DNA from: Annulohypoxylon bovei var. microspora
Taxonomy: Eukaryota > Ascomycota > Sordariomycetes > Xylariales > Hypoxylaceae
Assembly: GCA_022836615.1 (NCBI GenBank)
Contig: MU405304.1
Location: 1 to 64,000, forward strand
Reading direction: 5' to 3'
DNA: 64,000 nt
Made by a program: the position numbers and the translations under genes. The notes under the pieces are model-generated. The model ran no database searches, had not been told where the DNA came from, and saw only the letters and a program-made list of their open reading frames with translations. Of this stretch, positions 46,801 to 56,642 are shown in pieces. The first letter of the stretch is position 1. The number at the start of each line of letters is the position of its first letter.

Positions 46801-47760
46801 GAGTAGACTAAATGGATCTTTGCCATCGATAGCAAGTGACCATGCCACCAGGCCAAAGGAGTACACATCAGTAAGCTTCAACTTGGCGATAGGAATGGGA
46901 GAAGAAACTTCAGGGGCTCGCCAAGTTCTTGTGCTACCAATCATGACCTCGGCGGCTTCGGTGGACTCAACTATAGCAAACCCAAAATCAGCCAGCTTAG
47001 GTACCAGTATTTTTTCTTCGTGGGAGCAGATGATGATATTCTCGGGTTTAACATCTCCATGAACGATGCCATTTTCATGCAGGGCTTCGAGGCCTCGAGC
47101 AATTCCAAGACACATTTCAAGCTTCAAGGCATCTGATAATGGAGGCCCGCGTAATTGAACGCCCGCTAAGGTACCTCGATCCCCGTACTCGACGACAAGG
47201 ACAGGCAGGCGATGGAGCGGATCTGCAGGATTAGTTCCCCAGGCAAGTCCGAGGAAATCGATAATATTAGGATGTTGGAGCAGTGCCGGATGCAACAACG
47301 CATGGAACTCGGTCAGAACACTTTGTAGAGCCCGACTATCTTCGCGTGTCGCTGGTTTCCCATTCGCTTTAAACGCCACTCGTGCTGATTTGTATACTAC
47401 ATAGCGAGGACGTTTTGGGGCTTTTATTACGTTTTCTACGGTCCAGCCGCCCATGTCCGTTAGTTCCACTATATTCTCCGGACCAGTCGGTATCGCCTGT
47501 CGTGTAACCGTAAACGAGGCGCCGCGGCCAAGAAATAGCGAAGAATCGACAGCTTCGCTCTGAAGAAAGGCAGGAGGAATATATGACTTGACTGTATCTC
47601 GCGCGCGGCGTATAGGCAGCACCAAATCAAACACATTCGGGACATAGGACTCGGACCCTGTCACAGGCAGTGCCCTTATCCCATCCACGCCGGCGCCATC
47701 TAAAACCGCAGACTCGCTGTTAGCGCGTGGTCTGATAGAATCTGCTCGATTGGAATCCAT
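43881..47760 (-). CDS. Protein kinase-ankyrin repeat fusion protein
   Basis: Exons 47760..46376, 46330..46235, 46181..46142 and 46091..43881 join to 1,243 aa. The kinase domain (about residues 75-440) is complete: glycine loop L-G-R-G-A-S-F-T-V, Lys124, Glu151, H-G-D234-236 with K-P-E-N, and D-F-G at 258-260. A linker with Sel1-like character leads to F-K-S-H-R-Y-S-W-D-M-T-R-D-L-Q-P, then eight or more ankyrin repeats (for example G-E-T-A-L-L-C-A-C-R-S-G-H, K-T-A-L-H-L-A-A-E-Y-G). The two halves look like separate genes until three introns of 46, 53 and 50 nt are removed; the second has a textbook CTAATAC branch. The 3' part is very GC-rich. It is head to head with the HeLo-pseudokinase gene. 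Likely a receptor-like or signalling kinase; partner unknown. Confidence 0.82.
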
Positions 47761-48099
47761 CCTTAGTTGTGTTGCGGAATCGAAATTTACTTTCGGAGAA
47801 TTATGAAGGTGTGAAGATAGTCCCGCACCCCGTCACATCGCGTGCTCGCTAATCTTCTTAAGGGATACGTTTTCAGCTGAGGCAACCATTGACCCCTTAC
47901 GTGCAGCATGTAGCCAAGAAATTCCTCGCCTAGTTAGGTGCAGAAGCTGAAAATCTCACACGCATCATACAATTGGTCGGGTCCATAAAATCTGTATGAA
48001 GACCAAATTTGACGCTATTCCGACATTGCCGTTCCAGCTCCGCACTGGAATTCCGAGCAACCCTTGACTTCTCAAGTTAGCAAATCCCAAGCGACGCCA
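47761..48099. promoter_or_regulatory. Shared bidirectional promoter
   Basis: Only 339 bp separate the start codons of the kinase-ankyrin and HeLo-pseudokinase genes, so they probably share control. An inverted repeat TTCCAG...CTGGAA (48032-48050) lies 50 bp before the HeLo ATG. No other motif identified. Confidence 0.6.
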
Positions 48100-49857
48100 A
48101 TGGCAGATCCACTTAGCATTGCGGCTAGCACCGCGGGTTTGATATCGCTGTCGCTACAGCTCTTCGGGGGATGCATAAAAGGCTTCGTCCTTTTATCCAC
48201 AGCACAAAACCTTGGGAAGCATGCGTCGGCGATTGTGTGCATCTTGAATATCCAGGAAATACAGCTTACGGACTGGGCTCGCCGCGCGGGCCTATTGGCA
48301 GGCGATGGAGCGCTTGATCCCCGATTGAATTCAAATGCCGTTGAAATGATTCTTCAGCAATTGCAAGACCTGCTGTTAGATACCGAGAAGCTCAAGAAGC
48401 GATACGGCTTGAAACTCGTTCCATATACGGGTGGCCAACATCAGACAACCGCCCAACTTCATGATTATTCTCTTTCCGAAGTTGATAGAGTGTTTACTGG
48501 CATCTCAGACGACACCCGGCGCCAGATCCTCACAAGAGCGAAAGTCGCGCAAAGTCAGAACATGTTTAAGCGGCTTTGGTGGGCCGCCGTTGACAAGGAC
48601 AATATTGAGAAGCTAGCTGCAGACGTGCACTTCCTTGTTCGAGAACTTTGGAACCTATTAGACCCCACGCGACATGACGATTTCCTCAATTCGACCAAGG
48701 ACATAGTTTCTAACGTGGTCTCGCTAAACACGAAGTTCGACCAGTTGTTCTCTCTTTCCGAGGCACTCAAAGCGCTCCAGGTAGAATCGCGGGGCCTGAA
48801 GGCCCTCGCAGCCTCGGCAGAGGTCAAGGCCTTGAGAATTTGCCTCGACGAATCAGTGCAATCATCCACTCAGCAGGACGTTAGTGCGCCGAAAAGACGG
48901 AAACTCCTGGAGAAATTGGAGCCCCTATCGAGTAAGAAGCTTGCCAACTTCAAACCCCTGAAAAAGAACGAAAGTATGGGTTTAGCCGGGTATGACGGAG
49001 AAACGGTGCTAGTGGAAAAGAAGTCTATTACCAGCTTGCCCTGGAGCAAAATCCTGCCTCGGGTTGAGAATTTAGCAGCGCTATTAAATGCCCCCAAGGA
49101 TGAGACCTTCCGCTCCCTCTTATGCAAAGGCGTCGTAATGGAAGATAGTACCGTGTCCTTCGTGTTCCACCACCCCACCCCTGACAACCCAGTCGAGCCT
49201 CGCTCACTGCTCGACCTCTTCTCTGCAAGAGACGGCATCGAGCCGCCAAGCCTCACAGATCGAATTCATCTCGCTCTAAGCATCGCCCGCCTCGTGCAAA
49301 ACTTCCATCTGGCTGGATGGTTACACAAGAGTCTACGATCACAGAACATTCTATTCTTCCCACAAGTCGACGGCTCAATATCCCTCAGGGACCCCTTTCT
49401 CGCTGGTTTTGCATTCGCGCGTTTCGGTTCGCCCACCGAGATCTCCGAACAGCCCTCGGCCAACCCCAAATTCGACATCTACCGCCACCCGCACGCGCTC
49501 GGCGATCCGACGACAAGCTTCAGCGCCGCTATGGACGTGTACTCGCTGGGAACCGTGATGCTTGAGGTCGCCGAGTGGCGCGCGCTGCAGTACCTCGTGG
49601 ATAGTGTCGTCGATGTGAGCGTAGAGAACGTGCCGCTCACTCAATTGGCAAGGGTGAGGCCATTTCTGCTCGACGAAAGTGGGAAGTCTGGAACGGCAAG
49701 GTTGCGGTATAGAATGGGGGATATTTATGCTGCGGCTTGTGTGATGTGCTTAAAGGGGGAGGCTGACGAGGTTAAGGCGGATAGGGGGGTGGTGACTTCC
49801 TTCGAGCCAAGCCTTGTTGATATTGCTGTACGTCGTCTAGAAAGCTGTAATGTTTAA
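48100..49857 (+). CDS. HeLo domain-pseudokinase protein
   Basis: A single exon of 585 aa. The start was set at the ATG giving M-A-D-P-L-S-I-A-A-S-T-A-G-L-I-S-L, the usual HeLo beginning. The HeLo domain (about residues 3-230) is the helical membrane-perforating module of HET-S and is a remote relative of the MLKL four-helix bundle. Residues about 300-580 look like a protein kinase that has lost catalysis: H-R-D is H-K-S (409-411) although the following Asn416 stays, and D-F-G is replaced by A-G-F. V-E-K-K near 316 may be the beta-3 lysine. The order matches MLKL: pore-forming helices then pseudokinase. It faces a complete kinase across 339 bp. Role in regulated cell death is inferred. Confidence 0.8.
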   Translation: MADPLSIAASTAGLISLSLQLFGGCIKGFVLLSTAQNLGKHASAIVCILNIQEIQLTDWARRAGLLAGDGALDPRLNSNAVEMILQQLQDLLLDTEKLKKRYGLKLVPYTGGQHQTTAQLHDYSLSEVDRVFTGISDDTRRQILTRAKVAQSQNMFKRLWWAAVDKDNIEKLAADVHFLVRELWNLLDPTRHDDFLNSTKDIVSNVVSLNTKFDQLFSLSEALKALQVESRGLKALAASAEVKALRICLDESVQSSTQQDVSAPKRRKLLEKLEPLSSKKLANFKPLKKNESMGLAGYDGETVLVEKKSITSLPWSKILPRVENLAALLNAPKDETFRSLLCKGVVMEDSTVSFVFHHPTPDNPVEPRSLLDLFSARDGIEPPSLTDRIHLALSIARLVQNFHLAGWLHKSLRSQNILFFPQVDGSISLRDPFLAGFAFARFGSPTEISEQPSANPKFDIYRHPHALGDPTTSFSAAMDVYSLGTVMLEVAEWRALQYLVDSVVDVSVENVPLTQLARVRPFLLDESGKSGTARLRYRMGDIYAAACVMCLKGEADEVKADRGVVTSFEPSLVDIAVRRLESCNV

Positions 49858-50193
49858 TAGCAGTGTATGTACCTACGTGGTAGGTATACAGTGTTTGATT
49901 TTGTTCAATCAAGATGAGGTTACTAGTGAGAGTCGTCGACCTATTTAACCAGGTCCACCCAATTTAGTAAGCTTCAACAAGTCATTTACCCATAGAGAGG
50001 TGATGAATTCAGTACTTTCTTAAACTTTTCATAATTGTCCTAACTAGGTAGGCACTGACTAGAGCTGACATGACCTCCACCGAATAGGTTAGGTACCTAG
50101 GCAGGTGCCTAAAGAAAGGCAGCCTCTTTTATAAAGGGGTAACCGTATAGCTCGCCAACAACAAAAACCGAGCATGGCTAGAATAATCCAGCC
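49858..50193. other. Convergent intergenic region
   Basis: Between the HeLo gene and the small Cys/His gene. Contains GGTACCTAGGCAGGTGCC near 50092, a palindrome-like variant of the recurrent motif. No gene. Confidence 0.4.
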
Positions 50194-50584
50194 TTACTTC
50201 CTATTCCACCACTTTCTCTTACTCTCTCCCGAGCTCTTATTTTGGCCTGAATTCTTTCTCTCCTTCGAAGTGACATTAGGAGCATCACTCGAAGTGGCAT
50301 GCTGAGTGTCATCGGGACCGTCATTCGGATCATCATCTAACAATGTTAGCAAAGTTATATCGATAATGATAATACAGTATGACCTCACCTGTTGCGTTAT
50401 CACAAATAACACATGATTCTGACTTTAAATGAGTCCAAGGTGTTTTTTTGCCCCCGTTTCTTAGGGTCGGGTGAGTGCATATTGTTTGATGTGCTGTACA
50501 GTATTTATTTTTTCTGTCATAACGACAATTTCCCTTACTTTTCAAAGGACAGTGATGAGTTGACCTAGAGCCTCCGTGAGTCAT
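50194..50584 (-). CDS. Small Cys/His-rich protein, 112 aa
   Basis: Two exons, 50584..50389 and 50336..50194, join across a 52-nt intron (GTGAGG...TTAG). The first 65 residues hold spaced Cys and His (H-H-C-P, G-N-C, K-Y-C-T-A-H-Q, C-T-H-P, S-C-V-I-C), likely a small zinc-binding knuckle; the second exon is polar, Asp/Ser-rich and ends in a basic K-R-K-W-W-N-R-K tail. Short Cys/His proteins of this kind are common and uncharacterised in Sordariomycetes. No signal peptide. Too small to be found without splicing. Confidence 0.55.
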
Positions 50585-51464
50585 ATTTGATAGATAGTAA
50601 TAAGGACAAAGTGACGATCGTGATTATAGGGGTAATATCACTAACATACAACATCAAGGGGGATGAGAAAGAGTACTTAGTTTGGGTATTCAAGAGAGAT
50701 TTATGTTCTTGGAAGAGGGAGAAAACAGCGTCAAAAGTCGGGTTCTAGATAATTTTCCCTCATACAACTCACCGGTCTGCTCCTATATTCTGGCTAACGC
50801 GCGTAGTAAAATTGTATAATGTGTGAGAGCATCATTAAACCATCGTCCCATTGGTAGAAATGAAAGTATCTCATTATGGAGCTTACATTGATGGTGTTGT
50901 GGCTGAATTCATCATATGTACTCTAACGAATGAGAAATGGTGTTAACAAATAAAGCGTCAGATGGCATAGATAATATGGTTACTTCTCTGTTATTGATTC
51001 GGTCGCCATTTATGTTGTGTCACTGTTGAGCTGGTAGGGGGTAAGGTTCTCCAAATGAAAATGACGACGACTGTATTGAATGACTTGAAACCTCGGAGGA
51101 TTTTGCACTTGGGCCTCTAGGGAATACGCAGCTAGGATAGCAAGAAGCGTACGATTCTCGTTGAACCATTATTCGGAAAGGTGAGTTCTGAATATGTAAA
51201 ATGGGTACGTATACACATCGACGTTGGTACCTGTTAGTACCCAACCTAATTCCATGCCCCTACCCCTTAAATGACAGAAATGACCACAAATACCACCCAG
51301 GTAGATAAAACGCAATTCTAATTAGGTGCCTGTCGATGGTGACGATTATGATGCTCGCTCGAATTCTGAAATCCCTCAATTTGGCCCTATCGTTGTGTTT
51401 CTATTTCGATTTGATGACCAAGATGTCGTGACATACCCGTGTTTACTAGTCGAATACAATGTAC
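50585..51464. other. Intergenic
   Basis: AT-rich, no supported gene; frames at 51020-51244 and 51326-51508 carry no recognisable features. Confidence 0.45.
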
Positions 51465-52724
51465 TTACCCCGATGCTAATAGTTGAATACGATGCCACAC
51501 CCACTTAGTTAGGCTATCGAGATAATTCAAAACCGTAGGTTTCTTTTCTTCCTTTATAGCATCCCATTCCTGCAACATTGCCTTTGCTTCCTTGAAAGCC
51601 TCGTTCGATTGAACGCCGTCAATGGCAAACTGTACGAGCTGTCTCGCTAGCCTGTATTTAGGCTTTGAAGCGAATTGCATGTACTTTTCACCCGCAGCTT
51701 TTTCGAATAATCTCTTTAGCTTATGCCCTTGGGGAGTTGAAGGTGTGTCCTTGACTATCCATTCATCCTCATGGTAGTCCTCCCAAGCCCAGAGCCAGAA
51801 AGGGGGCGAGCAGGCCATGAAGGATGGCGCAGAGACAGCGCTATCCCAATCCAGAATGGAGGATATGATATGGCCCTGCGCATTAGGATTAATTAGTATA
51901 TTGCGAGGAGCAAGGTCAAGGTGGGCTATGCAATTGGGAATATCCGTTAGCCATCCTCCCGCGCCTAATTCGGAGGCCATGGCACCGAGTTGGTCCACGA
52001 GATTAGATAGGACAGTTATTGAATCATTCATATGAACAGCCTTCTGAGCCTGGAAGCTAGATTCGAGTAGCTCAAGCGTGGTTTGGGTGGCAGGACGATC
52101 GCAGTATGCGATTGGGTGTGTGGAATGGAAGGGTGTAATGTGAAACGGTTCATGGGAGCAGTCCTTGGAGTATGAGAAGTGGCCCGCAACATTAGTTCGA
52201 GTAGCTAGCATCTGGTGAAAGACGTGGCCAAGTTCACGTGCAACTTGGCATCGCTTCTCGTCGTCAAGATCACTGAAAGATGAATAAAGATCAACACCGT
52301 CGATGCGATCTTGAACCATATAAGGTAGGCCTAGCTTATTATCTGGGGTTTCATCATATTTTTCTATCCGAGGGACAGGCAGTTGAGTGTGTTGTTGCAG
52401 GAACTCTAGAATGGCAACGTCGCGGCATAATTCTGCACTATCGAACCGGGGAATTCGCAGGATATATCGGGTCCCGTTATAGCCCAAACCGATGATGCGG
52501 TTGAACGAACCTCCCGATAATCGGTCGACAGTGATATCTTCGGCTACTCCATCGGGCCAAAGATCGTGTTTTGCGAAGGACCGGACAATATGTTGAAATG
52601 TATCATATGGCTCGTGGTTATAAACGACAGTCGAAGAAGCCGACTGCGTATCTGATTCAGTATGTGTATCATTCGTAGGAGAAGATTCGTGTTCCATGCT
52701 AACCGAATCAGAGAGCGGCATCAT
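51465..52724 (-). CDS. APH-family phosphotransferase (aminoglycoside/choline kinase-like)
   Basis: A single exon of 419 aa. It has the kinase-like APH fold: a nucleotide-loop region L-S-G-G-S-F-N-R-I, the beta-3-like Y-I-L-R-I-P-R, Brenner's motif H-L-D-L-A-P-R-N-I-L-I (catalytic Asp and Asn) and I-L-D-W-D in the DFG place. Fungi have many such proteins; most are not antibiotic-resistance enzymes and phosphorylate unknown small molecules. The Ser/Thr-rich N-terminus (about 40 aa) looks disordered. An upstream ATG codon pair (Met-Met) gives the start. It ends the immunity-like stretch and is divergent from the MFS gene. Confidence 0.82.
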   Translation of the reverse strand: MMPLSDSVSMEHESSPTNDTHTESDTQSASSTVVYNHEPYDTFQHIVRSFAKHDLWPDGVAEDITVDRLSGGSFNRIIGLGYNGTRYILRIPRFDSAELCRDVAILEFLQQHTQLPVPRIEKYDETPDNKLGLPYMVQDRIDGVDLYSSFSDLDDEKRCQVARELGHVFHQMLATRTNVAGHFSYSKDCSHEPFHITPFHSTHPIAYCDRPATQTTLELLESSFQAQKAVHMNDSITVLSNLVDQLGAMASELGAGGWLTDIPNCIAHLDLAPRNILINPNAQGHIISSILDWDSAVSAPSFMACSPPFWLWAWEDYHEDEWIVKDTPSTPQGHKLKRLFEKAAGEKYMQFASKPKYRLARQLVQFAIDGVQSNEAFKEAKAMLQEWDAIKEEKKPTVLNYLDSLTKWVWHRIQLLASG

Positions 52725-53445
52725 GGAATCGCGATAGCTTCACATTCATTCTGATAGGTGATAAACACTAGGAATAAGGGTTCATCAATAAGTTTCGTCG
52801 ATAGTTGCTTTTTCAATTGAATGGGAAAGAGCAAAACGCTGTTATTGAGCGTTCCTAGAAATCGGCGGTAGACGCGCTTCTACGGCTATTAAGGAAAAAA
52901 AGAAAAGAAATTTGGGGGTGCGACAGAACTTTAAAAAGAGAGAGAGAATAGTATACAGGATTAATCAGGCGATTATCACTGTGTTATTACCATGGTACTT
53001 ATCTAGATGAATTATGATCTATGGATATTTGAGAAATTGAAAATGGATGTTGATTGAAAAGAGAAACCAAAACATTGGCGGTGACCAATTGCCATCTAGC
53101 TTTCAAAATCCACACGGCTGTTGTTCAAATGGCTCGTGCGTAGGTACCTATCTACTTTGAACGCAGTGCTGCTCATAACCGTATTGGCCTATTATTTTGT
53201 TCACAGTATTCCCCGATGCAAGACATTTTAGATGATCAACGGATAGGTACCTGGTACCTATATTTAGAGTACCTAGTAGCTTGGCTTTCCATATTCCTGT
53301 TACCGTACTAGTGTAACTAGGTTAGATCGCTTTTGAATCGAATAGAGACTAAATTTATGACCCAATTCTTTTTTTTATATCTCTCACACTGACTCTACAC
53401 TCTGTCGGAAAAGACTGAAGGGCGAGCTTACTTCGCGGGAATATC
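52725..53445. other. Divergent intergenic region
   Basis: Presumed promoters of the APH and MFS genes; contains GGTACCTGGTACC-like repeats near 53248. No gene. Confidence 0.45.
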
Positions 53446-55243
53446 ATGGAGAAGGGAATCGAACCGCAGGAGGCAAATGCTGATGATGTGGCACGGCAAG
53501 TCCGCGCAGAAATGGTAGGCAACAAGGACGTCGCCATCGCAATAGTAGGGGAAGAAGGCCACACCGTCGACTCGGTGGTAGTACAGCGTGCCGTTCACAA
53601 AATCGATTGGTTTCTGATTCCCGCCATGACTGTCGGATGTGAGTTTATATCACCTTCGCCTTGTGAAACCTACTTACATTGCTTGGTGGCTGATTGAGAT
53701 ACCAACTAAGATGGACTTGTATATTACGATAAGGTAGTGTTTCAGCTGCTATATTCTTATCGCTGTAGTATTATTTAGGCGCTGACACTAGACATAATCC
53801 GTAGGCCATCTTGGGCTCTGCAGCCCTCTTCGGTATGACGACTGATCTGAAGCTCAGTGTCCCGGATCCGCAACATCCTGCTACGGTTGACACGTCGCGG
53901 CTTAGCTGGGCGACGTCCATCTTCTACTTCGGTATGCTGGGCGGGCTGTATCCTATGTCATATGCGCTGCAGCGCTTCGAGGTAGGACGAGTGCTGGGCG
54001 TTGTAGTCGTGCTCTGGTCTATTATCTGCATGCTTACGGCCGCGGTCACCTCGCATCAGGGGTTGTATGCGCAACGCTTTGTCCTGGGTTTTGTCGAGAG
54101 TGTCATCCCGACGGGATTCATGTGCATTGTCAGCGGGTACTACACACAGCAGGAACAATCCTTGCGGCAGAGCTGGTGGTTCTCTTCGACCGGGCTGTGG
54201 ACTATTATAGGTGGCGCTCTTAACTATGGATTTGCCCAGATCACGGGCGGTGGCTTACGCCGCTGGCAGTATATCTACCTCCTGGCTGGATGCCTCACTT
54301 TCATATTCGCTCTGTTTTGCTTCGCTATGCCAAGTTCGCCTGTGTCAGCGTGGTTCTTGACCAATGACGAGAAGTTCGCGGCGGTGGAGCGGTTGCGATA
54401 CGGTCAGACCGGTGTGCGCTGCACTAAATTTAAGTGGTCGCAGTTGAGAGAAGCTGTACTCGATATCAAGATATGGTTAATTGCGATCATGATGGCTTCT
54501 GCTTACACCGTCAACGGCGCCGTATCTGGATTTGGCCCATTGATCGTGTCAACCTTTGGGTGGAGCACGTTGGAGTCCATCGTCTTCCAATTTCCATTAG
54601 GAGGTTTATGCTTACTCGCTATTCTACTCACCGGGTGGCTTGGGTCGCGTTACTCAAACATTCGAATATTCATGCTGATAATATGCTGCCTTCCAGTGAT
54701 CGCGGGTTGTGCCATTATCTGGAAAAGCAAATGGACATATCACGCTGCAGCCCCTGTGGTGGGTTACATGATTACCGGCACGTTTGGCGGGGTGGTAAGT
54801 TTGATCATCACAATTGGAATGTCTAACGTCGCTGGGCATACCAAAAAGAGCTTCACCTCAGCAACTATTTTCGTAGCGTATTGCGTTGGTAAGCGTTTTC
54901 AATTCGCTAGGTCACCAGCCCAATCATTAACGCGTATGTGATAGGGAACATCATTGGTCCTCAACTGATCAAGAGCCAGACCAAGGCTTCCCATTACCCT
55001 GAATTATGGCTTGGCCTTATTATATGGTTCGTGTGTAACTCCTATTTCTCTTGTGTCATTCTACTAAGCGATTAGCGTAGCTACTGTATCACCATTTCAG
55101 CTTCAGTAATCCTCTTCATAGTTCTGCGACATGAGAACCAAAAGAAAGAATCCACGATGGTGGAAGACGAAACCGAAAGAGCAAAGCTTGCTTTTCAGGA
55201 CCTGACGGATAAAGAAAACCCGTACTTTAGATACGTTATGTAA
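53446..55243 (+). CDS. MFS transporter, anion:cation symporter type
   Basis: Exons 53446..53638, 53711..53733, 53805..54888, 54945..55032 and 55081..55243 give 516 aa. Sequence blocks fit the fungal Dal5/Tna1-like organic-anion permeases: K-I-D-W-F-L-I-P-A-M-T-V-G-Y-G-L-V-Y-Y-D-K, then G-S-A-A-L-F-G-M, R-F-V-L-G-F-V-E-S and a late S-A-T-I-F-V-A-Y-C-V-G-N-I-I-G-P-Q. About twelve membrane helices are expected. Exon 2 is only 23 nt and carries the conserved G-L-V-Y-Y-D-K; without it the protein would lose the first helix turn. Substrates in the family are allantoate, nicotinate, vitamins and similar; here unknown. Confidence 0.88.
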
Positions 55244-56642
55244 GCCCCAATCCGAGATACCCGACAAACAATGTCAAACATACATATGATATTACCTTCA
55301 ACTCCTCAGCATAATCATGACCGAGCTGCCAATTACCAATTATTCGTTATTCGTGGATATATGTTCTCTGGCACCACACCCTACTCGGCACCCTCCGGTA
55401 TCGACTTTGAACGACTTCGAAATATGCTCTTGAAGCGCCCGGAAAATTTGGAGGATTTCGAATCGGCACTGTCAACTGAACCCAGACTCATGAGACTGCT
55501 CCTGCGGCGTTCTACAGCTTCGCTGGCGGATATTGCGTTATGTACGACGGCTTCTTCCCATGTTCCTGGGCGATGCAGAACAGTTGGTTAATCTAAGGAG
55601 CAGAATCTAGGGGAGTTTGGAGTCATACGAATATTTCCGGCCCCTCCGATTCCAAATGACCTAGGGCGTTCCTTGACCATAGTTGATACAGTCGGCTTAG
55701 AATTTTTGTTATAGGACAGCTAAGTTGAGCGACTATTGAGCGGGCATATTCCGCGATGTAGAGGAAACTTCATTTGGAATTGGAATTATCAGCTTGGCTT
55801 CTTCACGGAGGTAACGGCATTATGAATGAAAAACGATAGGGTGCATTTTAAGTATGTATTGCCAGTGGCATGATCTACATCCTCGTCTCACTGGCGACTC
55901 ATTCCGTATCTCAGTGATAACTGAGTCACGTTTCATTGGCCCCCCACGATCGGTCTTGCGTTTGCATATCTAGAACTAGAATTTCATCGGTAGGAATGTC
56001 GTCATGTCCCGTGAAACTTAACCGATTCAGGCGACGATCGATTGACGTTGGAGATAGCGGCACCGAGCCTCACTGGTTCTCCACCGCGGAGAGTTACCGT
56101 ATTACTATCATCCTAACGGCATTGAGTTAATCCTAGAAGCTCTGGAAGCCGTTTCCATGAGGACCCTAGTAGCCGTAACAGCCAGAATCCTCCACCAACA
56201 ACTTCAGTTAAAAAAATACCAAGTATGAAGCTTCACCAGACATATTATATGTCGAATCCCCAGGCTTGGTTAAAATTTAAAAAACAGGACAGGAATATTA
56301 TAATAAAGATTAACTTCCATGCGACTTTGTTATCTTGTGCAGTTAAGTACCCAGGTAGTTGGTTTGATGTTGTTTAAATTGTGTATGATGTTGTAATAAT
56401 TCTGACTTCATTCAATTGATTGCCTACTTGAGTGCTAGGGGACAGATTGATTACATAAGCAGGCTTCCACCACCTGCATAACCCCGATTCAGCAGATCCC
56501 CCACCTCGATCAAAGATTATTACCTATCTAAGCCAAACTCCGTATTAATGCATATCTCAGTTAATTGTTGACAGTTCATTGTTAGGCGGCTTTTACAGTT
56601 ACATCGATTCCACAACATGTCCCCAGTAAGCCGACAGCAACC
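55244..56642. other. Intergenic, 1.4 kb
   Basis: No gene supported; a 106-codon frame at 55271-55591 shows no family or splice signals. Promoter of the RINT1/Tip20 gene expected at the right end. Confidence 0.45.

Noticed and set aside
43881..47760. Treating the kinase and the ankyrin protein as two genes
   Set aside because: Three introns with good borders join them in one frame, and the exon between them reads into the conserved linker before the ankyrins.
55271..55591. 106-codon frame after the MFS gene
   Set aside because: No recognisable motif and an unremarkable composition; it begins in the 3' flank of the transporter gene.
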